Source: Eutreptiella sp. 'Long Island Sound 2002' (lineage: Eukaryota; Euglenozoa; Euglenophyceae; Eutreptiales; Eutreptiaceae). Taken from it: a stretch of 64,000 nt of DNA. Below the pieces are notes generated by a model. The model was given only the letters and a program-made list of their open reading frames with translations, had not been told where the DNA came from and did no database searches. Positions 1 through 12,918 of this stretch are shown piece after piece. Within the stretch, counting starts at the first letter, position 1; each line of letters opens with the position of its first letter. The DNA is taken from the NCBI GenBank assembly GCA_964036045.1, contig OZ038380.1, positions 122,158,899-122,222,898 of the forward strand, in the 5' to 3' direction. The translations under genes and the position numbers were made by a program.

Positions 1-1497
1 TGGGTGCTCCCCCTGTACCCCGCCACTCCTGGCTGGGGTGTGCGGTGTGGGTAGGTGTGTTTGGGCTCGGGTTTCAGCTGCGCCACGCCACCCCTAGCTG
101 GGGTGTTGGGCTGTGCGTGTTGGTGTGCGTGCTCCCCCTGTGCCCCGCGAATCCTGGCTGGGGTGTGCGGCGTCGGTGTGCGTGTTTGGGCTCGGGTTCG
201 GGCTGCGCCCGCCACTCCTGGCTGGGGTGTTGGGGTGTGTGTGTGCTGGTGTGCGTGCTCCTTATGTACCCCGTCACTCCTGGCTGGGGTGTGCGTTCTT
301 GGTGTATGTGCTCGGGCTCGGGTCTTGGCTGCGCCCCGCCGCTCCTGGCTGGGGTGTTGGGGTGCGTGGGTGCTGGCGTGCGTGCTCCCATTGTACCCCG
401 CCACTCCTGGCTGGGGTGTGCGGTGTGGGTGGGTGTGTTTGGGCTCGGGTTTTGGCTGCGCCCCGCCACTCCTGGCTGGGGTGTTGGGGTGCGTGGGTGC
501 AGGCGTGCGTGCTCCCTCTTTACCCCGCCACTCCTGGCTGGGGTGTGCGGTGTGGGTTGGTGTGTTTGGCCTCGGGTTTCGGATGCGCTCCGCCACTCCT
601 GGCTGGGGTGTCAGGGTGTGCGTGTTGGTGTGTGTGCTCCCCCTGTGCCCCGCCACTCCTGGCTGGGGTGTGCCGTGTGGGTGTGCATGTTTGGGCTCGG
701 GTTCGGGCTGCGCCCCGCCACTCCTGGCTGGGGTGTTGGGGTGTGTGTGTGCTGGTGTGCGTGCTCCTCCCGTACCCCGTCAATCCTGGCTTGGGTGTGC
801 GTTCTGGGTGTGTGTGCACGGGCTCGGGTTTTGGCTGCGCCCGACCACTCCTGGCTGGGGTGTTGGGGTGCGTGGGTGCTGGCGTGCGTGCCCCCCTTTG
901 TACCCTGCCACTCCTGGCTGGGGTGTGCGGTGTTGGTTGGTGTGTTTGGGCTCGGGTTTTTGCTGCGCCCCGCCACTCCTGGCTGGGGTGTTGGGGTGCG
1001 TGGGTGCTGGCGTGCGTGCTCCCCCTGTACCCCGTCACTCCTGGCTGGGATGTGCGGCATGGGTGTGCGTGTTTGAGCTCGGGTTTCGGCTGCGCCCCGC
1101 CACTCCTGGCTGGGGTGTTGGGGTGTGTGTGTGCTTGTGTGCGTGCTCCTCCTGTACCCCGTCACTCCTGGCTGGGGTGTGCGTTCTGGGTGTGTGTGCT
1201 CGGGCTCGGCTTTTGGCTGCGCCCCACCACTCCTGGCTCGGGTGTTGGGGTGCATCGGTGCTGGCGTGCGTGCTCCCCTTATACCCTGCCACTTCCGGAT
1301 GGGGTGTGCGGTATGGGTGGCTGTGTTTGGGCTCGGGTTTTGGCTGCGCCCCGCCACTCCTGGCTTGGGTGTTGGGATGCGTGGGTGCAGGCGTGCGTGC
1401 TCCCCCTGTACCCCGCCACTCCTGGCTTGGATGTGCGTTGTGGGTGTGTGTGCTCGGGCTCAAGTTTTGGCTGCGCCCCGCCACTCCTGGCCGGGGT
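1..1497. repeat. Minisatellite, about 121-bp unit made of two 60-bp half-units
   Basis: The core ccactcctggctggggtg recurs about every 60-61 bp, roughly 24 times. Half-units alternate between a 'gtgcgg...gtgtttgggctcgg' type and a 'gttggggtg...gtgcgtgctcc' type, so the higher-order unit is about 121 bp. The array runs off the left edge and decays after about 1,490. Long open frames exist here on both strands only because the unit lacks stop codons; I do not treat them as genes. Confidence 0.93.
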
Positions 1498-3655
1498 TCG
1501 TGGTGTGTGGGTTGGCTGTCTCCTGGAACCTGTTCCTGTGCCGTGGTTCCCGTTGCGTTTTGTGCGCGCTGCCCGGGTTTGCGGCACCCGGTGGCCGTTG
1601 TTGCTTGGCACCCTCCCTTGTGCCTTGGTTGTAGCCTTCGGCGTGCCAGTCTGACGTGCCTGGTGGCCCGGCGTTGGTGCGCGGCGCCTCGTCCGGTCCG
1701 GTCACTCTCGGTGCTCCAGTTGGCTTTTTCGTCGCCGTGGTGCCTTTCCCCACCCCGGGGGCTTGCGCCCCCGGCTTTACTGGGGGGATGTGCGGGGCAC
1801 GCAGAGGCCGGCCAATAACGGGGCTCATTGTGCCTGCCGCTGGCCCCTGCCGAGGCAGGGGCGCTGGGCTCGCTCCGCGCCGTACCCGTTCAAGGCCCAA
1901 CGATGTGGTTGTCCCTGGCGGGTCCCTCCAGCGTCGGTCTTGGGCTGCGTGCGCTGCGGTGTTCTGCGTGTGTGGACCTGGTCACTGACGCGTCTGGTTT
2001 TCTCGTACCGCCCGTCTTTTGACGAGGGACTCGGCCGGTGCACTGGGGCTGTTTCGTGTGGACGCCGACACCGCCCCTTTCGGGTCGGAGGACGCCACGC
2101 CCGGGTCTCGTGCGTGTGTGCGTGTGCGTGCTTTCCTGGCCGGGTTGGGCGGGCCGGCCTCCCGGGCGCGCTCTGGTGCGCCTCACCTTTTCCTGTGGAC
2201 TTTCTTGTTGCTCTCTTTGTCCGCTCGGCCCCCTCCGGGCTGGCGATGCCCTGCTTGTGTTGTTTCTTGGTTTTTTTTTCCTTTCCTCTCCTGCGCCCCC
2301 CTTGTCTCCGGCGTTTCGTGTTTTCTGGCCCTGGGTGCCTTGAACCTTGGCGTCTTGTGGTCCTTCCCTCCCCTCTCCTTTGGTTGTCTTTTTTTTTTTC
2401 TCCCCCCTGCGTGGTTGTTTGTTTTTGGTTTTTTTTCTTCCGGGTTTTTTGCCTCTTCTTTTTTTTTTTCGTGCTGTGCTGGCTGTGTGGTGCCGGGCTG
2501 GTGTGTCGTGGGCTGTCGGGCGTGTTGGTGTGTGTTGTTGTGGGCCTTGTGCTTCGGCGGGGGCCGGTGTGCGCTTGCGCTCTGTTGTTCGGTGCCCCTT
2601 GCCTGTGCCTCCCCCTTTTGTTTTGTTGCCTCTTGTGTTGTGTGTGCCCGGTGGCGCCGTTCTGGCGGCGTTGCTCTTCCCCTTGCTGGCTCTGGTGGCT
2701 GCCGTGTGGTGTTGCCCGCCAGTCCCCTCCGGTTTTTGTTTTTTTTTTGCGTCGGGTTTGTGCTGGTTGTGCCCCCCGGGCAGCTGGTAGTGCTGTCCTG
2801 TGTTGTGGTTTGTCGTTCGTCGTGTGATGTGGTGCTGCGGTCTGTAGTGTGTTTTGTGTTGTGTCCGTTGTTGTGTGGCGTGCTTGTGTTCTTGCGCCGT
2901 GTTGTGCTGGGTCGTGTTGTGCTGTTGTTGTGGTGCGTTGCTTTCGTGCGTTGCTGCGTTCTCTGCTTGTTTTGTTTTTTTGCGTTGTTCCTTGCCTTTC
3001 CGTGGTGCTCCGGGCTGTCTCTGTTTCTGTGCTCTGCTTGTGCGGTGCTGTGCTGGTGTGCCTGCGTCGTTGCTCTCTGTGCGCTGCTCTCTTGCCCCTG
3101 TGGCGCTGGCTGGTGTTTTGTGTTGTTGTCTGTTGTGTTTGCGTGTTGGTCCTTGGGTCTGGCTGTCTTCTGTTGTCTCCTGGTGGGTCCTGGTGGCTCC
3201 TGGTGTCCTGTTTCGGTGGTGTGCTGTGGTGTGTTCCTGGGTGCCGTGCTGCGCCCTGTTGCTGCGCGTTGTGCCGCCCGGCGTTGTGTGGTTTCGTTTT
3301 GCTCTGTTTGGTGCTGTCGTGTGGTGTGTCCTGTCGCTGTCTGTCGTCCTGGGGTCCTGTGACTTCCGGCTCTGTGGTTTGTCGTGTCTCGCCGTGCTGT
3401 GTGTGTTTTGCTGTGGTGTGTCGCTGCGTGCTGTTGTTCGCCGCCGTGCTTTGCGCCGTGTGCGTCCCCGGGTGTCGTGCTGTGCGTTCCCTGTCCTCTC
3501 CTCCCTGTGCGGTGTTGCTGTCAGGCCGTGCTCTCCCCTGGTGCCCTGGTCCCCTGTGCTGTGCCCCGTGGTGCTGTGCTGCCGTGTGGTGCTGTGGTGT
3601 CCCGTCCTGCTGCTTCGTTTGGTTTGTTTCCTCCCTTTGTTTGGTTTCTCCTACT
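1498..3655. other. Low-complexity GT/CT-rich, strand-asymmetric DNA without a supportable gene
   Basis: The + strand is dominated by T, G and C with words such as tgtgttgtgctg and long T runs. Open frames on both strands (including 647 codons on the minus strand, 3,768-1,825) have simple H/T/Q/R/K or C/V/L composition that follows base composition, and none shows a domain. No RNA gene or promoter can be supported. Confidence 0.75.
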
Positions 3656-4820
3656 TGAAAAACCGCTGCAAAATTTGTTAAAAAAATATTATTATTTTTT
3701 TGAAAATAAAATAAATTATACACTACGCAACGGACGCACACTCGCACACTTGCAGGCAGCAAGACCATGTCTCGCTCACTGCCTTACATGTCACCCCGCG
3801 TTGGTGGCGGTGTCGTGGCTGGCATGCCTTGGTGGTTGCGGTGTCGTGGACTTGACGCCGCGTACGTGCCACCTGCAGCGAAAGGGAGGCGAAAGCGTCG
3901 AGGGTCAGGCACGGGCGGGAGGGGAAGGTACATGGTGAACAAAAGGGGGCGTGAGGGACGAGTTCAGAGGCGCGGCGTGCTACGAAAAATTGTTTTTTCT
4001 GTCTTACGCGTTGCTTGCGAAGCAGTTTTCTCTACGCAGACGGCGTATCAGACGACGGCAGGGACGGCGTTATGTTCGTGTTACCGTTACGGCGCTTACG
4101 GCGCTATTTATTTGTCTCTTTCAGTTCAAAATTTTCGACGTCGTGTTTTAACGCGTTTCGCCGCGCGCTTTTTCCCCTAAGCGTTCCTTCTGCTATTTAG
4201 CTTTATTTTCAGCTATTTAGAAACTTTTTTCGTCGTCTCTTTCTTATCTCTTTATTTTATTCTGGCGCTGAGGACCAGCGCACGCGACGACCGTGCGCGA
4301 CTGTGGTGCACCTGAGGGAACTCGGTCACTGGGTGAGATCGGCAGGGGGAGCAAGCCAGCGTGAGGGGCACCACGGCCTCCACAGCTTCAAGGAACTCCT
4401 CGCCCGCACCCCTGACGACCCTGACCATACCGCCCCGGATGCCGCCATGCCGCAGAGTGCATGGCAAACGCTCCTCCGGGACACAGTTCAGGGCCTTCAC
4501 CCCCCTTACACCTCCGAATCCCTCTGTCGGTGGCTCCCAACCGGCTACCCCCGAAGCATGGTACATCGGCAACTGCGTGTGGCGATTCCTAGCGAAGGTG
4601 TGCGGGTAGCCTTCTGCTCAGAATTACAAAAAGACACTTTCTATAAGTCCCGGAATTTGCTTTCACCTTCATCATTTCCTGCATGAACTGCTGACCACGC
4701 TGATCACCGATTTATCATCTGTCGATTTCGCCGAGATCCGAACTCCACAGTCATATACCAGACGACGCGTTTCAAGTCATCTGTGAATCCCAATATCATC
4801 CGTGATCATATACAATCAGC
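3656..4820. other. AT-richer spacer and probable 5' region of LINE NLR-A; no gene called
   Basis: Composition changes sharply at 3,656, with A/T runs to about 3,720. Pyrimidine tracts ending in CAG occur, for example tttgtctctttcag near 4,115. A 127-codon open frame at 4,303-4,686 (+) has no recognisable domain. The stretch lies directly upstream of NLR-A ORF1, so part of it may be that element's 5' UTR, but I could not find the element's 5' boundary or target duplication. Confidence 0.5.
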
Positions 4821-6029
4821 ATGGGCAAAGGAAAAGAACGAGGAGGACTTAAAGCGAGCGGCCATGTTAAAGACCGCATTGACCGCATCAAGAATGAGGT
4901 GAAGACAAGCAACGAAATTGGCCAAGTCCCACGTAATCAGCAATTAAACGAAAGACGACGAACCCAAGGTCAATTTCAAAATGAAATGGAACGTGTCAAT
5001 GAACAACAAGCTTCCAAAGAAGATGAACGAGATCAACAAAGCTCCAATAAAACCAAGAACTCGCAAGAACAAGAGGGAAATCTGACAACTCCGAACAAAC
5101 ATCGAACTCCCCAACGCTCTCAAGGACCATCTCCAAATGGAAAACAAAAGACTCCAAGTAATAGTGGGCCTTCAAACTCTCAGGATATTCCTTCAAGCTC
5201 AACCCAATCCCAACCTTCTCACTCATCGCCCTCATCCAGTTCCTCTCTTGCTCCCACCCTTAACCGACCTAAAGATTCAACACCCAAAGGTAAATACTCC
5301 ACTCCCTCATCCAAACTCCCCACTGACAAAACCTCACTTCGCAAACTACTAGACTCAAACAAGGCTCCACAAACTTTCGACTTTTCTCTGCAAGGCAACA
5401 CACAAGCCTTTTCTTCTCGCCATCACTCCCTTCCCCCGCAAATCATAGCCGAAGAGTGGAACTCTTCCGAAGGCTTCAAAGTCGGCATTTTTATGACCGA
5501 CACACAAAACATTTTTGGAGGTTCCTACACCCCCCTCCTCTCCACTTCGACCACAAAACAAAAAAAGGCTCTCCAACATGCCAAATACATCTCTTGCGGT
5601 GATGGTTTTGACCAAGACAACCTCTCTCTTGTCCTATCCACATCCGCCACACGCACCTTTCTCGCCACCCCACTTTGCACCGACATTTTTGATCAAGACG
5701 CCGAACACAATACCTACAACCATGTCCTCACCCTCTTTGAATCCGTCCACGACCTCGCCTCTAAACAAATGTTCTTGAAAGGAAAAATCTTTCTTCCGGT
5801 ACTCGACGCAAGCCTCTCCCCCGCCGACACCATCATATGGGACTACCGCCCAATTTTGCGAAAGTTCATAAGATACCTAGACAACATTTCCTACATTGAC
5901 ACTTACAAGCCTTTCATTCATGACATCAACAACATCTTTTCTTCAACTCCTCTAAAACAAGCCACATTTAACAACACCACCGGCATGATGATCATAACCA
6001 TTGACACATCCAAAACATACTCTTACTAA
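4821..6029 (+). CDS. NLR-A ORF1 protein (uncharacterised, nucleic-acid-binding type)
   Basis: A 402-residue open frame starts at the ATG at 4,821, the first ATG of the frame, just upstream of a basic, Lys/Arg/Glu-rich N-terminus. Residues about 1-100 are charged and probably helical. Residues about 90-175 are a low-complexity Ser/Pro/Thr/Gln stretch. The C-terminal half (about 190-402) has ordinary globular composition. I see no CCHC knuckle, RRM or other named domain. Its place upstream of a LINE ORF2 and its basic, disordered N-terminus fit a LINE ORF1 RNA chaperone, but that role is inferred from position only. The frame ends in TAA-type context at 6,029, and unexplained coding sequence continues downstream in other frames, so this may be the first part of a longer broken ORF1. 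Confidence 0.6.
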   Translation: MGKGKERGGLKASGHVKDRIDRIKNEVKTSNEIGQVPRNQQLNERRRTQGQFQNEMERVNEQQASKEDERDQQSSNKTKNSQEQEGNLTTPNKHRTPQRSQGPSPNGKQKTPSNSGPSNSQDIPSSSTQSQPSHSSPSSSSSLAPTLNRPKDSTPKGKYSTPSSKLPTDKTSLRKLLDSNKAPQTFDFSLQGNTQAFSSRHHSLPPQIIAEEWNSSEGFKVGIFMTDTQNIFGGSYTPLLSTSTTKQKKALQHAKYISCGDGFDQDNLSLVLSTSATRTFLATPLCTDIFDQDAEHNTYNHVLTLFESVHDLASKQMFLKGKIFLPVLDASLSPADTIIWDYRPILRKFIRYLDNISYIDTYKPFIHDINNIFSSTPLKQATFNNTTGMMIITIDTSKTYSY

Positions 6030-6083
6030 CCACCACCACGCTCCCCAAAGGACCCCGCCACCACCCGACTAAGAGTTGACATC

Positions 6084-7111
6084 TTGAAAAAGCAACTCAA
6101 CGATGGTAGCCGGGAAAGTGCCTACGATTTCATCAATAGATCGCTTCAAGGCAACATGCATGAAAAGGCCTCAATTGCCTCCTCAACGGCTGATTTTCAA
6201 CGACGGCCTTCCACAAACGCCCTTCCCCCATCTCCAAACACCCTCAAGGTGACCAAGACCACGAGTACTTCCGTTTTGACATAGATTGTCACACGGAAGA
6301 GGTCGAAGAACTAGCAACCACACTCCAACAACAACACCCTCTCACATCTCAATCACCAACAATCATTGCATTCCCCTTTGATCTTGCCACCCACCCCGAC
6401 ACCTTTGTTGCCACGCTTCGTAGAGGACACCCTGCCGCTCCACCTCTTGAACTCCTCAACCAACTAACGAGCATCCCAAGAATTGATGAATTTTTGAAAT
6501 TCGCGATAGTCCGAACCAAATATTCCATTCTCTTCCATGTAGACTCCGAATGCATGCCTTCTCCCACCAACTCAGAAATAGGCCGACTCCATTGGTTGAA
6601 CCAACTGCTTTGGGATGCGGGTCTTGTCTTGCTATACCCCAATGGGAAATACACTCCCAACCCCCGCATTCAGCAAGCCAACTCTCAACCCAAAAAGCAC
6701 GTCCTCACCTCTTCCGAGGCCGTGGTCGCCGAGGCACCAGCTGCAACCACCCACATTTCCCTCGCCAAAGCAGCGGCTATCTTCCGCGAAATTGAAAACA
6801 TCATTCCACTCCATTTCTCGTCCATGTCAATTGGAACATCACTCCATTACGAGATCACCTATACCAACGACGACTCTCCAATCATTGCACATGGTCAAGA
6901 AATCACAGGGATCAAATTTTATCAAGGTCAGAACATCAATCTCCAAAAAAAACACTCTCTAATTCACAACAAGCGCCTCACCACCGACCAAGAGCACATC
7001 CATGAATGGTCTGTCATCGAACAGCTCGGAGCTGACTTGGGTGCCAAGAGTCATAAAAATCAACTTCTCACCAATAAACCTCCCAATGCTAAATACACGA
7101 AGCGAAAGTGA
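6084..7111 (+). pseudogene. NLR-A second ORF1-like coding block, frameshifted
   Basis: Coding character continues after ORF1, but in two frames. Bases 6,084-6,284 are in the ORF1 frame. From about 6,236 to 7,111 a different frame is open and more convincing: it reads through an acidic stretch near 6,290 and a block with FLKFAIVRTKYSILFHVDSE near 6,493-6,550, and ends Lys/Arg-rich at 7,111. The switch near 6,240-6,290 implies an indel. I do not recognise the domain. It may be the C-terminal half of ORF1 or a separate ORF between ORF1 and ORF2. Confidence 0.45.
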
Positions 7112-7844
7112 GACCCCACGTCTCCTTCCCTCCACGCATCTCTCTCTCCACCTTCTCAAAGATTATCATGTCAATCTCAGAACCAATTCGCGAATCTCTA
7201 CTTCAACCTGGTTCTCCCCTCCCATACTCCCCCACACCCATGCTTTCTCTCATCACTTAAGTGCGACATCGGCTTCGAGCTCTCCGGTTCCACCGACTCT
7301 AATCGAATCTCTCATCGACATAAATGCGTTTATTGTGTGTCGATCAAAGCGTCCCCTTCACTGCTCTCATTCTAGTTTCTGCAATTCTCGGTATGTTTCA
7401 CAACATCCGTCATTCACATTTTGCACTCGCTTCCGTTGTTCAACTCCCAACTTCTTCAACGCTTGCCACGACTCGCTTTTCACCCTCATCGCGCCTCCAA
7501 CCTCTCTCACAGCTACTCCCGTCACTCTCTTTCCCCACCAACCTCCCAACCCACATGTTCAGGTAAACAATCCCTTTCAATTTCCAAGAACGAACCAATT
7601 TCCGAAAATGAATCAATCAAAGAAACTCTCTAAGGAACGACAAGGTTCTCCTTCACTCGCACTTGCACATCACCACCACACAAACACTAACGCACCACCT
7701 TGCACCCTGCACCACATTCACACGACACAAATCATCACTCCACCTTATTCTACACTCATCGATCACCACTCCGCCACCACCGCTCCACTCTTTGCCTGGA
7801 CTACGATGACAACATCGAGTGCTTCAACATCATTGAGTTTGTCT

Positions 7845-8215
7845 GTTCCCAAGCCTCCTCTCCCAATCACAAGCGCTTCGACATCAAGGAGACTCTCACA
7901 TGTTAACGGTATTTGGATTTGTGTCCCTCATGATTTGATTCCTAACGATTTGGTTCCAAAAAACCGAGGACCTCCTGTTTGCATGCCTCCCCTCCCGAGC
8001 ACAAGCGCTTCGACATCATGGAGACTATCACACGTTAACGAAATTTGGATTGGTGTCCCTCACGATTTGATACCTATAAATTTGGTCCCAAAGCGTCGCG
8101 GATCACCTATTCCCATGCCTCCTCTCCCGAGCACGAGCGCTTTGACATCATGGAGACTCTTACACTTTGACGGATTTTGGATTTATGTCCCCCACATTGA
8201 TATTTCTTTCCCTCT
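7845..8215 (+). repeat. Three tandem 132-bp (44-codon) repeats upstream of NLR-A ORF2
   Basis: The word a(c/g)aagcgctt(c/t)gacatca recurs at 7,871, 8,003 and 8,135, exactly 132 bp apart. It is followed each time by ggagact..tcaca..ttaacg..tttggatt and a ccctca(t/c)gatttgat..cc block. Copies differ at many sites. Because 132 is a multiple of three, each repeat keeps all reading frames. The array ends just before the ORF2 coding region. Confidence 0.88.
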
Positions 8216-11200
8216 CCTGTTCACCAACAACTCGACCTCACACCACGAACACACCCACGCTCGCAATCACATCACCAACACTCTCACTACCCCACCACCA
8301 CCCCCCCGACCCAATCGCCGCCGATCCCAACACCGAGCCTAATGGTGACAACAACAACACCACCAAACCCCCCCTCATTTTTCTTCCTCACCATCCAAAC
8401 ACCACCAAACATCATCACCCAATACTCTCGAAAACCACATTACAGATAACAACTTATAACACTGCCAAAAACATGCACGACATCCAAGCAACCGTCCTCC
8501 ACCAGTTTGACAAAGGAACAGACATTCTCTGCCTTCAAGAAATTCCCTCCAACATTACCCTTGACACCTCCCGTGGCCTCACCACCTTCGAAAACTATGC
8601 CCCCGACAAGACAAGTGGCACTGCCATTATCGTACACAAACACCTCGCTCTGTTTCGCCGCAAAACCCACCACACTAACATTCACGGTTGTCTCACTACC
8701 ATAGACATCACCCTACCGGGATACCCCACATTTCGCATCTTCAATATTTACAAAACCCACATCCAATCACATCAACAACGCCTCGCCCATGTCATCACCA
8801 CTCTCCAGCAAAAGGAACCAATTCACCTCCTCATTGGAGACATGAACACTCACCTACAACCACACTTAGACACCGACAACATCAAACATCCAAAGTCTTG
8901 GCCTTGGCTCTATGATCAACTACACCCCCCAAGCCCAGACACTACCCCCCAGCTACATGACCTCTTCCGATCCCAAAACCCCAATCTCCGCCAATGGACA
9001 AGACCCCGTAACAAACGCCTACCCGACTCTCAATCTGGCATCGATCTCATTATCGCTTCTAGCTCCTTCATTTCCATCTTCTATCCACAAAACACCTTTA
9101 TCAACACCACTATTAATAACTCCGATCACTGTCCCGTCACCTCCACCATTAACATACCTACCAATCCATTAAACATCTACGACATTCCCCACGCAGACAT
9201 CTACTACAGAAAACTTGACAAAGAAGAACACAACAAATTTCTCCAACGCCTCCACTCCCTGGACACATGGACCCAAAATAACATGACCTCCATTCTAAAC
9301 TGTCCCATCGACGAATTAATCAACACCACAAACGACATCCTCTGCTCTCTTGTCAACTCCTACAAGTTGGTCACCAACAAGCATCACTCCCACAAACCTA
9401 CCAAAATCGAAAAGGCTTTCACTCACAAACTCAACAACATCCAACCCTCCACCACTTTAACCTCCAAGAAAGCCAAGACACTTTAACACACCCTGGACAA
9501 ATGGACTGAAAAGAAAAAACGTCCATCCCTAAAACGTCTCCTTCACTCCCTCATTAAAGAACGGGAAATAAAAAAATCTCTCAATAACATCTTAACCCCC
9601 CGCTCCACCACGCCCATGGCCCTATACGATACCAACAACAACCTCACCTCCGACCCCTACTCCCTCTGCGAATCCATGGGCCAGTGCCTCACCGCTTTAG
9701 GAGGACCCCCAGACTTCCAGATAGAACCCCAACTTATCAACTCCCTTATGGAGCTCTCCCCTTCCATCCCTCAGGACGCTCCTCACCCCAAATTCACTGA
9801 AACCTTCCTCAACACCTTGGTCTCAGAATCTAACCCAGTCAAAGCCCCTGGCTTCGACAACACCAACCTATACCTCTTCCACCTTGCTCCCAAACACATA
9901 ACATCTCTGCTCTTTCACATATGCTCCCACTTCATCACCAACCCCATTCCCAAACAATGGCTCACCGCTCGAATGTTCCTCCTCTACAAAAAACACGACC
10001 CCCACAACCCTATCAATTATCAACCCATAGCCCTTCTCCAAACAATTTATAAAATACTCGCCTCATATGCCGCTACCGCCCTGACCTTCTACGCCACCAA
10101 ATATAACCTACTCCACCATTCCCAATACGGTGGAATTCCCAATCACCGCACCACGGACCACATATTCACCATGATCTCCAACATCTCCCTCCACCCCGAC
10201 ATCTACCACCTCTACCTTGACCTCAACAAGGCCTTCAACTCCGTCCGCCACCAAGCCTTATGGCAAATCCTACACAACTACAACTTCCCCAAACACATTA
10301 TTTCTCTCATCCAAAACCTATACTCTCATCCCGCTGACTATCCCACCGTCAACGGCTTCTCTCTCTTTGCCACCATGACTATCAGAGGACTCCGCCAGGG
10401 ATGCCAAATGTCTCCGATTCTTTTCAATCTCTTCATTGACCCCATAATCCGCAAATTCTCTTCCTTGCTCCCTTCTCACACCTTCTCCGCTCTGTTTTCC
10501 TTTTTTGACGACATTGCCCCACAAACTGCCTGCCCCAAAATTCTGCACACTGCACTCTCCTTCCTCTTCAACGTAGGCCCAAAATACGGCCTCTCCTTCA
10601 ACGCCACCAAATCCGAACTCCACGCCCTCAACAATGCTCCTCACCTCACCATCCGCATTTCCTCTACCACCCACTTCAGCACCTTCCATCAACATGGCAA
10701 ACCACACCAATATTACAAATACTTAGGGGTCTTCTTCTTCACTTCTCAACAAAATCAACAAATGTTCCTCCTCCTAAAAAACCTCGTCAACTCCTTCTTC
10801 ACCAACCTCCTTCCTCTATCCCTATCACACACCGAACTCATCAAACTCTCCAACATTCAACTTATTCCTATCCTTGCCTACCGCCTCATCTACAATTCCC
10901 TCCCCAACAAACTTCTTGACACACTTGACCACTCCATTTGGACCAACATAGCATCCCAAGGCAAACTCTCACTCCGCACTCCCAACAAAACCAAATATTC
11001 TCCTCGCCACACTCTTGGTCTCGGCATCACCAACATATCTCACGTTACCCACACTCAAGCCATCAACCACTTTCTTCCGTACACATCCAACGAAGGTCCC
11101 CCCACATCCAATCACTCTATCCAACACACCCTTTTCCACCGCGGCCCAGCTTCTAACCTTCTGCAAGACATGCTCATCACTTCAGCCCACCACTTCTCCA

Positions 11201-12918
11201 TCCAAACACACAACATTCCACACCACAACCCCTGCCAAGTCCGATCGCTTCCACTCAACTCAGCCATCCAAGTCGCCTTCCTCGACCACAACAACGAAAA
11301 TTCAAATCTCTCGTACCCAGGCACAACCAGCCAGCACAATCTCCACTCCACATCAGTCCAATTCTCCGACAACATCTTCGACCTTCACGACACCAACCAC
11401 TTCTCCTTCATCACTCAAAAGGGCAACGAACTCTCTTCCTTTATTACTACCCCCACACATCCAATATGCCCAACCACACTACACGACTTCCCCATCCCAC
11501 ATACCACCACCCTACCAACCACATATTATTTCCAGCGCAAATCCAACCATAATATTCCCCTTCCCAAATTTTCACATCTGGATTATTGGGGCTGTCACGA
11601 CTTACTCAACGCTCTCCAATCCAACACCACCTACTCCATCATCTATACCGACGAATCCGACGACCCCAACTCTTCCAACCCCTCCAGATGAGCCGCAATC
11701 ATCTCCCTTCAACCCAACAACCACACTATCATTACCTCCCCCTCTCCCCTCAAAGGATCATACCCTGCAGAAATCTATGCCATCATCATCTCCCTCCTCT
11801 ACCCTCAACTCACCACCCTCCCCCAACCGATCATCTTCGCCATCGACAACTTGAGCACATGCCTCACCCTAAACACCCTCCTTCACCTTCACTCCCCCCC
11901 CTTCACCACTAGCAACAACTCCTTTGCTCTTTGGTACAACCTCATATGGCCTCTTCTCCAACATCTAAAACACATCACCATCCTATTCACTTGGATCAAA
12001 GGACATGCTGATTTCCCCGGCAATGACGCGGCGGACAGTGTCTCCAAATGGAGCACCACCCATTTCGATTACCTTCTCTCCCCCACAACTTCCACGCAAT
12101 TGGCCATTAACCAAACTCCATTCCCCGGCAAAATAACCTCTAAACTCACGAAGTATCAACTTGCAACCCATCAACACAACAACATTCACCTCTCCCTTAG
12201 TAATCACTTCTTTCTCAAATCCTGGTGGTTCTCCACTTTCACCTTTGAGTGGGTGAATGGCCGCTTCTCGTGCAAGGGCTACCAACACCACTTCATCCTC
12301 AACACCTACCTTTGCCCTCTTTGTAACCATCACCACCCCTTAGACCCCATTACCTTCATCACCGAATGCCACACCAGTAACGCAATACGGAAAAAGTTCT
12401 TCAACACTTGGAGTGGGCACTTCCACAACACCATCATCACTTGGTGGGCCACCGCTTCCAAAGGCGACCGCCGCAACTTCATCCGCACCCTCATACCCAA
12501 CACACTCAGCAATCAATTACGCACACCCCCACCAAACACAACCTACTACTCCAACATCAAATCTCTTCGTCAAGCCCTAAAACATCGACAAAAGCCTCTC
12601 ACCACCCTCCTCAACGAAACCAAACAATGGCTCATCGACAACCCCATCTCTAACCTTCATCAGTTATCTCCGACAGCCACCTCTAACCCCTGGAACGAAT
12701 CTTTTTCCATTTACAGCACATCACCCACCGCTCCCCACCTACTGCACTTTCCATCCCCTATCAACAAGGAACCAACCAACAAACAACCTCACTCTAAACG
12801 CCCTACCACAAAACCGAAACCCCCAACCAAAACATCAGCCGTACAACTTCAACACTTTCCGCCTCAACCACTACACCCTCACATCATCAACCGCATACCT
12901 CCTCCAAATGACACTTGA
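8167..12918 (+). pseudogene. NLR-A ORF2: endonuclease-reverse transcriptase-RNase H polyprotein, two in-frame stops
   Basis: One reading frame is open from 8,167 to 12,918 except for TAA at 9,484-9,486 and TGA at 11,689-11,691. Endonuclease motifs in order are ITTYNTAKN, DILCLQEI, GDMNTH, SGIDLII and SDHCPV (about 8,440-9,140). RT motifs are YQPIALLQTIYK, LDLNKAFN, GLRQGCQMSPILF, FFDD and YKYLGVF (about 10,010-10,740). RNase H follows, with YTDES near 11,645, AIDN near 11,840 and KGHADFPGNDAADS near 11,998-12,035. A C-terminal finger CPLCNHHHPLDP...C and a WWATASKGDRRNF block close it. The TGA sits where related RNase H domains have Trp, so it looks like a TGG-to-TGA mutation. The true start is unclear; the Met at 8,167 is simply the first in frame. 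In a live copy the product would nick DNA and reverse-transcribe its own RNA there. Confidence 0.9.

Noticed and set aside
45-1818. Long open frames (up to 587 codons) on both strands of the left-edge array
   Set aside because: All frames are open because the repeat unit has no stop codons; the peptide simply repeats with the DNA unit.
1825-3768. 647-codon minus-strand frame rich in His, Thr, Gln, Arg and Lys
   Set aside because: Composition follows the AC-rich strand; there is no domain, no repeat unit of protein type and no conserved start context.
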